NCBI GenBank assembly: GCA_039029935.1
Contig: JBCCFC010000451.1
Span: 1 to 9,570 of the forward strand
DNA: 9,570 nucleotides
Reading direction: 5' to 3'
DNA from: G039029935 sp039029935
GTDB taxonomy: Bacteria; Chloroflexota; Anaerolineae; Caldilineales; Caldilineaceae
Position numbers and translations under genes: made by a program. Below the pieces are notes generated by a model. That model was not told the DNA's origin. It did not search any database and saw only the letters and a program-made list of their open reading frames with translations. Every line of letters begins with the position of its first letter. The first letter of the stretch is position 1. Positions 7,001 to 9,570 of the stretch are shown here, piece by piece.

Positions 7001-7580
7001 TGAATTCCGCAACCATGATCGCGAGACCCCGCCCGATGGGATGCACTTCCCGCACAAAAACTTTCTCTTTGAAAATACGCAGACCGTTGAAGAAGACCGT
7101 CGCGGCAATCGCAGCATCGCCTTTGAGGATGTCAGTCCACCTTCATGGGCCGAGAACACCACGCGCAGCATGGGCATTGCCTACGCCGACTATGACCAAG
7201 ATGGTTGGGTTGATATGATCGTCAGCGACTGGAACCAACGCTATGTCCTCCATCGCAACCAAGGGGCTACGCAAGTTGCCAACAGTGATGAACATAACTG
7301 GATATCACTTCGGCTGACAGGCAGCACACAACCCGGTGGTCCCGTCAATCGTGATGCTGTCGGGGCAAGAGCCTATGTCACCACGAGTGATGGGCGTGTA
7401 TTGTTACAAGAAGTGAAAAATGGATCGAGTTTAGGCGCGGGTAATGACACAGCACTGCACTTTGGTCTGGGAGCAGCGACTGTGGATGAGGTGCGGATTG
7501 TGTGGCCGGATGGGACAGAGCGTATTCTTGGCCGCTTGGGTGTGAACCAGATCGTCGCCGTCGGGTATGATGATCAGTAA
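4089..7580 (+). CDS. Large CRTAC1-like lipoprotein: two tandem FG-GAP/VCBS propeller + ASPIC/UnbV modules
   Basis: A 1163-residue surface-anchored protein. The ATG at 4089 is chosen because it opens a lipoprotein signal: charged MKRNHHTKHK, a hydrophobic stretch, then lipobox LAGC with acylated C27. The frame stays open upstream to 3966 (GTG), but those codons overlap the terminator and the toxin stub. After a Thr/Pro-rich linker (about 40-80) come two homologous modules. Module 1 has seven DxDxDG-type calcium loops starting at residues 121, 173, 223, 287, 356, 410 and 482, then an ASPIC/UnbV domain (about 514-590: NRDAIGARVYL, WPDG). Module 2 repeats this at 667, 719, 769, 834, 903, 957 and 1034 with ASPIC/UnbV at about 1070-1150. 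Seven repeats fit an integrin-alpha-like seven-bladed beta-propeller each. Such proteins are linked to calcium-dependent adhesion or extracellular recognition, but the ligand is unknown. The Shine-Dalgarno sequence is weak. Confidence 0.88.
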   Translation: MKRNHHTKHKQTIYLIILLILLCLAGCKPIEYPPDYTPQAETAQAVTTEVAIEATPTPIRVTETIKELPPRPDPTLLEPEQFVDVTDSVGISAIHRGSWDEYHKFREFTDGYLAMGQAWGDYNNDGWVDLFVTGGLVESSLYQNNGDGTFTESPLSSDVALPETWSGGAVWADYDNDGWKDLYVLAHGANVLFHNEAGNGFVDVTDIAGVGDTGKSGTASWGDYDKDGYLDLYVANWSCYPKCDPVDDTQARDLLYHNNGDGTFSDVTDLLIEEKTLGAGFVASFMDYDNDGDLDLYVINDKLYNPIGNVLWRNDGEGCEEVDADDADGHSWCWTDVSAEAGADTELHGMGLAVGDYDNDLDLDFYYTNMVDPGMLLQNQGDGTFGNRTAATQLPTIATDMVGWGTAFFDYDNDGWLDLYASATAFILFNMLEGPLGMLFEYPNFLFHNEGASNPNNVTFSDQTPFSWLDYPQPNMGMAYADYDQDGLVDFVTGDWNIDYRLQRNTGLVGHGNNWLTIRLTGSKQGGPVNRDAIGARVYLADSDGKTMMQEVKSGSSMGAGNDTALHFGLGDGAATHARVVWPDGLEEEYTEIPRNIVWDLAYPTQVAQPAQEEDLQEKDLSGLYGDELFVDVSETAGITARHRGSWRMFKYNFDSGYLGVGQAWGDYDNDGWLDLYVTGNLTDSVLYHNEGDGTFTVSPLSEAVKLHGVLTGGAVWADYDNDGWKDLYVSVHGANVLFHNDEGQGFTDVTEIAGVGDEGKGTTATWGDYDNDGWLDLYATTWSCHPECDPDVDHTQADDRLYHNNGDGTFEDVTDLLVFSRLLGAGFTSTFVDYDDDGDMDIYVINDELQNPIGNILWRNDGPGCEDIRVHKDSSHTWCWTDISEESGADIQLGGMGIAIGDYDNDLDLDMYFSNLVNPHVLLQNQGDGTFGKRAKTAGVDIGPSAAVGWGTVFIDYNNDGWLDLYLSTTEFRNHDRETPPDGMHFPHKNFLFENTQTVEEDRRGNRSIAFEDVSPPSWAENTTRSMGIAYADYDQDGWVDMIVSDWNQRYVLHRNQGATQVANSDEHNWISLRLTGSTQPGGPVNRDAVGARAYVTTSDGRVLLQEVKNGSSLGAGNDTALHFGLGAATVDEVRIVWPDGTERILGRLGVNQIVAVGYDDQ
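4330..5880 (+). repeat. Internal duplication, copy 1 of the propeller-ASPIC module
   Basis: This segment is repeated further on in the same gene with an offset of 1638-1644 bases in its first half, widening by a few codons later. DNA similarity is high in places: the stretch near 4600-4680 matches 6238-6318 with only scattered, mostly third-position changes. A module-wide in-frame duplication explains this. The second copy is the separate repeat entry at 5974-7575. Confidence 0.85.
5974..7575 (+). repeat. Internal duplication, copy 2 of the propeller-ASPIC module
   Basis: Second copy of the module. A Gln/Glu-rich linker of about 30 residues (encoded about 5890-5970) separates it from copy 1. 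Blade order and loop spacing are kept to within one residue up to the sixth loop; a small insertion lies before the seventh. Small indels and synonymous changes show that the copies have since diverged. Confidence 0.85.
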
Positions 7581-7592
7581 TGTGGATTAGAC

Positions 7593-9467
7593 TTAATCAT
7601 CATCTGAATCTGTATAGTATATCTTGGCAAATGTCTCTAAGAAATGTGTGAGTTCAATCCAGAAAAGGCCACCATTGTCGTTATCATCTTGTTCTATCTT
7701 TTCGTTTCTTGTGCTGTAATCACGAGAGGGGCCACTCTGATAGGAGATACCACCTGTCCCCCAGGGGTTGCGAACTTTAATATATTTCACGTTACTACTT
7801 GACTTTGTGTCAATAATCGAATACGTATGGTTTGCATGAATCCCGCGTTTTACTTCGATATCACCATTATTATTCGTTCCATAGTTATTGGGTGTCGCTG
7901 CAGCCAATATTTCCCCACTGTTAATGCGACTTCGGATGTCATTATAAACGGCAAGATCACCCACGCTATAGATGCGAGAGCCAGAGTACCCAGAGTATAA
8001 TCTGTTGGTGGCCAAATACTTCATGACATCTTGGATGACATTTGTCGCCAAGCTATGACTACTCAGGCTGGCCTGAATAGCGTCTAATGAGTTTCCACTA
8101 ACGTCATAGTTTTGAATATATGCATCCCATATTTTTATTCTTTCCATATTGTTATTGAATATATTAGGGAACAATTTTTTTCTTTTTAGGAATAATTCCT
8201 TCTCTTTTTTGCTCAGATCATAAACCAGCCATGGTAGTGCATTTTTATCATCAGGACCACTTCTGGAAATGTCCTTTTGCCCCGAAGATATATTCAGAAA
8301 ATCACTAAAGACCTGATTGCTTTGTCCACCCTCTAATTGTTCATATGTCCATCCATTAAACACAGCATAGGCTTTTTCTAGCAGCATCATCCATAAAGAG
8401 CCTCGGGCATAGGGGTCATTGACATAGCCGCCTGACTGAAGTCGGTAACGAGGAATCTGTGTATCTGTGCGTGTAAAGATAGGAACCTGTTTATCCACAA
8501 CCACATACTCGGGTTCCCCATCATTATAGAAACGCACGACCACACGGTCACCACGATCAACCATCATATTTTTGATATGCTTGCTACTTTTCTTGACAAT
8601 GCTGGCAACAGCCGCCACAAAATAGCAATCACCGAGCATCCCCTGTTTGACATCATTGACGGTTGGATTGTGTGGGAATAAGGGTAGCGTACTCCGATCT
8701 TCATAGTCATACCCAAGCCCTTGGTCGACAGCCGCTTGAACTGGGTGTAGCGTTGGGTTTATATTTACGTTGGGTTTCACATACTTCACTTGTACATAGC
8801 GGGTCTGTTCAGTTGAATTTTCGTCTTCGTATTTGATTTCAACATACTCACCCGTTTTATCCCGAACATCTAAATCAACCGATACAGGATGGTTGTAGGC
8901 CAGTTGTTTTCGGGTTCCTCTGTGACTAAACCCCGTCTTCACGGTGACACCATCATTATCCTCGGTGTATTCGTAAACGGTTATGTTATTTCTATTGTTG
9001 GGATGCAGCAAATTTCCTGTTCTTTGTTCACGCTGAATCACATTGTCATCTGAAGTTTTCTTGTCTGGAGTAGGCACAGAGACATGGTGGAGAACGGCGC
9101 GCTTTATGGTTGGCTGAAGGTGGGGATGATGGCGATGTAGACGATTTGTTGTTCGTTGAACTTTTAGCAACGACAGTGGTGCGATAGGCGGTTGTCTGTA
9201 TAGCTGGACGGTAGACTGCGGTTGAATCGGTTCTGTGCTATCAGTGACGAAATGACTTGTGTCAGGCTGCGGGTGTGGTGTCTGGTGCGAGCGCGTTAAT
9301 AGAGGGGATGGTTGCCGAGAGAGTATTTCACTAGGGTGACGTGACAAACTAAACTCCTTGCCATGATTCTCCATTTCGGATTGCAGCATGTTGGGCTGAT
9401 GATAACTTTTGGTTTGGTATTGCTTGTTTACGTGTGTTCGTCTAATTGTACCTTGGTTAGAACCCAT
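7593..9467 (-). CDS. Calpain-like (family C2) cysteine protease with long N-terminal extension
   Basis: A 624-residue protein with a recognisable calpain catalytic core. VKQGMLGDCYFVAA (273-286) gives the oxyanion Gln Q275 and nucleophile C281. SLWMMLLEKAYAVFNGW (357-373) and LEGG (378-381) match the papain-like core. NHTYS gives H547, and VRNPWG (565-570) gives N567. The Cys-His spacing of 266 is about 110 longer than in animal calpains. The excess lies in a Lys/Asn/Ser-rich insertion around 395-510, and part of it is clearly AT-rich. Residues 1-150 are Gln/His/Pro-rich with several QR or IQRE-like pieces and look disordered; about 160-235 is beta-like. No signal peptide or helix is seen, so export, if any, needs a dedicated system. 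The ATG at 9467 overlaps the stop of an upstream frame by 11 bases, suggesting an operon with coupled translation. The substrate is unknown; a self- or effector-type protease is possible. Confidence 0.85.
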   Translation of the reverse strand: MGSNQGTIRRTHVNKQYQTKSYHQPNMLQSEMENHGKEFSLSRHPSEILSRQPSPLLTRSHQTPHPQPDTSHFVTDSTEPIQPQSTVQLYRQPPIAPLSLLKVQRTTNRLHRHHPHLQPTIKRAVLHHVSVPTPDKKTSDDNVIQREQRTGNLLHPNNRNNITVYEYTEDNDGVTVKTGFSHRGTRKQLAYNHPVSVDLDVRDKTGEYVEIKYEDENSTEQTRYVQVKYVKPNVNINPTLHPVQAAVDQGLGYDYEDRSTLPLFPHNPTVNDVKQGMLGDCYFVAAVASIVKKSSKHIKNMMVDRGDRVVVRFYNDGEPEYVVVDKQVPIFTRTDTQIPRYRLQSGGYVNDPYARGSLWMMLLEKAYAVFNGWTYEQLEGGQSNQVFSDFLNISSGQKDISRSGPDDKNALPWLVYDLSKKEKELFLKRKKLFPNIFNNNMERIKIWDAYIQNYDVSGNSLDAIQASLSSHSLATNVIQDVMKYLATNRLYSGYSGSRIYSVGDLAVYNDIRSRINSGEILAAATPNNYGTNNNGDIEVKRGIHANHTYSIIDTKSSSNVKYIKVRNPWGTGGISYQSGPSRDYSTRNEKIEQDDNDNGGLFWIELTHFLETFAKIYYTDSDDD

Positions 9468-9570
9468 GCTCGTTTGATTCTTTCTTGATATTCAGTGATA
9501 TGACAAGGCTATTCAGCATTTTATAGAAGTTATCAGGCACCTGTATTTGCACCCGTTCAGTCTGAAGGTC
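9457..9570 (-). CDS. 3' end of an unidentified gene (partial at window edge)
   Basis: This frame is open from the window edge to a TAA at 9457-9459 and encodes 37 residues, including VQIQVPDNFYKMLNSLVISL. The other two frames on this strand have stops in the same stretch. Its stop region overlaps the calpain-like start by 11 bases, the arrangement of translationally coupled operon genes. The residue mix looks like a genuine soluble protein, but an open run of this length could arise by chance about one time in six. I do not recognise the family. The TATAAAAT on this strand at 9518-9525 would then be coding rather than a promoter. Confidence 0.5.
   Translation of the reverse strand, partial: DLQTERVQIQVPDNFYKMLNSLVISLNIKKESNEHGF

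Noticed and set aside
4440..7210. Repeated GAC-TAT-GAC-AAT-GAT-GGC units as a DNA-level repeat array
   Set aside because: Spacing is irregular (about 50-75 codons) and explained fully by the calcium-binding loops of the propeller blades; no CRISPR or tandem satellite.
6352..7218. Long + strand frame of 288 codons within module 2 of the lipoprotein
   Set aside because: It is the shifted reading of repetitive Asp/Asn codons, rich in Met, Thr and Ser, with similar shadows in module 1; not a gene.
7567..7603. ATGATGAT/ATCATCAT inverted pair between the convergent lipoprotein and protease genes as a terminator
   Set aside because: Only 8 pairs with a 21-base loop and no T-tract; it arises from Asp codons at both C-termini.
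9518..9548. TATAAAAT on the - strand as a promoter for the protease
   Set aside because: No good -35 at proper spacing, and the stretch lies inside an open frame that overlaps the protease start, so an operon fits better.

Overview
This window reads as bacterial chromosomal DNA of mixed accessory content: moderate GC, no RNA genes, no insertion sequence and no CRISPR array seen. A Chloroflexota-like (or similar environmental) origin is the best guess. It rests on the Thr/Pro-rich linker after a lipobox in the large lipoprotein, an unusual metal-ATPase type without a CPC motif, and the mix of PhyH, ASPIC/UnbV and calpain-like genes. It is an inference from family distribution and was not tested by a search.

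Layout. (1) 1-1605, + strand: the 3' two-thirds of a P1B-like (heavy-metal type) P-type ATPase. The reading frame starts inside the actuator domain, and the 140 bases before it look like scrambled remnants of the gene's N-terminus, so the gene is probably broken. (2) 1697-2461, + strand: a PhyH-type Fe(II)/2-oxoglutarate dioxygenase behind an extended -10 promoter and a good ribosome binding site. It converges on (3) 2532-3575, - strand: an extended SDR (NAD-dependent epimerase/dehydratase). The two stop codons form the base of one long hairpin filling the gap. (4) 3690-4008, + strand: a Phd/YefM-like antitoxin whose toxin seems reduced to a frameshifted stub of a PIN-domain start. (5) 4020-4063: an intrinsic terminator overlapped by a candidate extended -10 promoter. 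(6) 4089-7580, + strand: a 1163-residue lipoprotein made of two complete CRTAC1-like modules in tandem, each with seven calcium-binding FG-GAP/VCBS loops and an ASPIC/UnbV domain. (7) 7593-9467, - strand: a calpain-like cysteine protease with a long polar N-terminal extension and a large insertion in the catalytic domain. (8) 9457-9570, - strand: the 3' end of another gene that overlaps the protease start by 11 bases, so the protease is probably the second or later gene of an operon entering from the right.

The genes do not form one pathway. The PhyH enzyme and the SDR may act on related small molecules, but they are convergent and not co-transcribed. The lipoprotein and the protease are convergent with a 12-base gap. 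The points most worth a second look are the duplicated 14-loop lipoprotein, the calpain with its operon partner, the decayed toxin-antitoxin locus, the stop-to-stop hairpin, and the broken metal ATPase.
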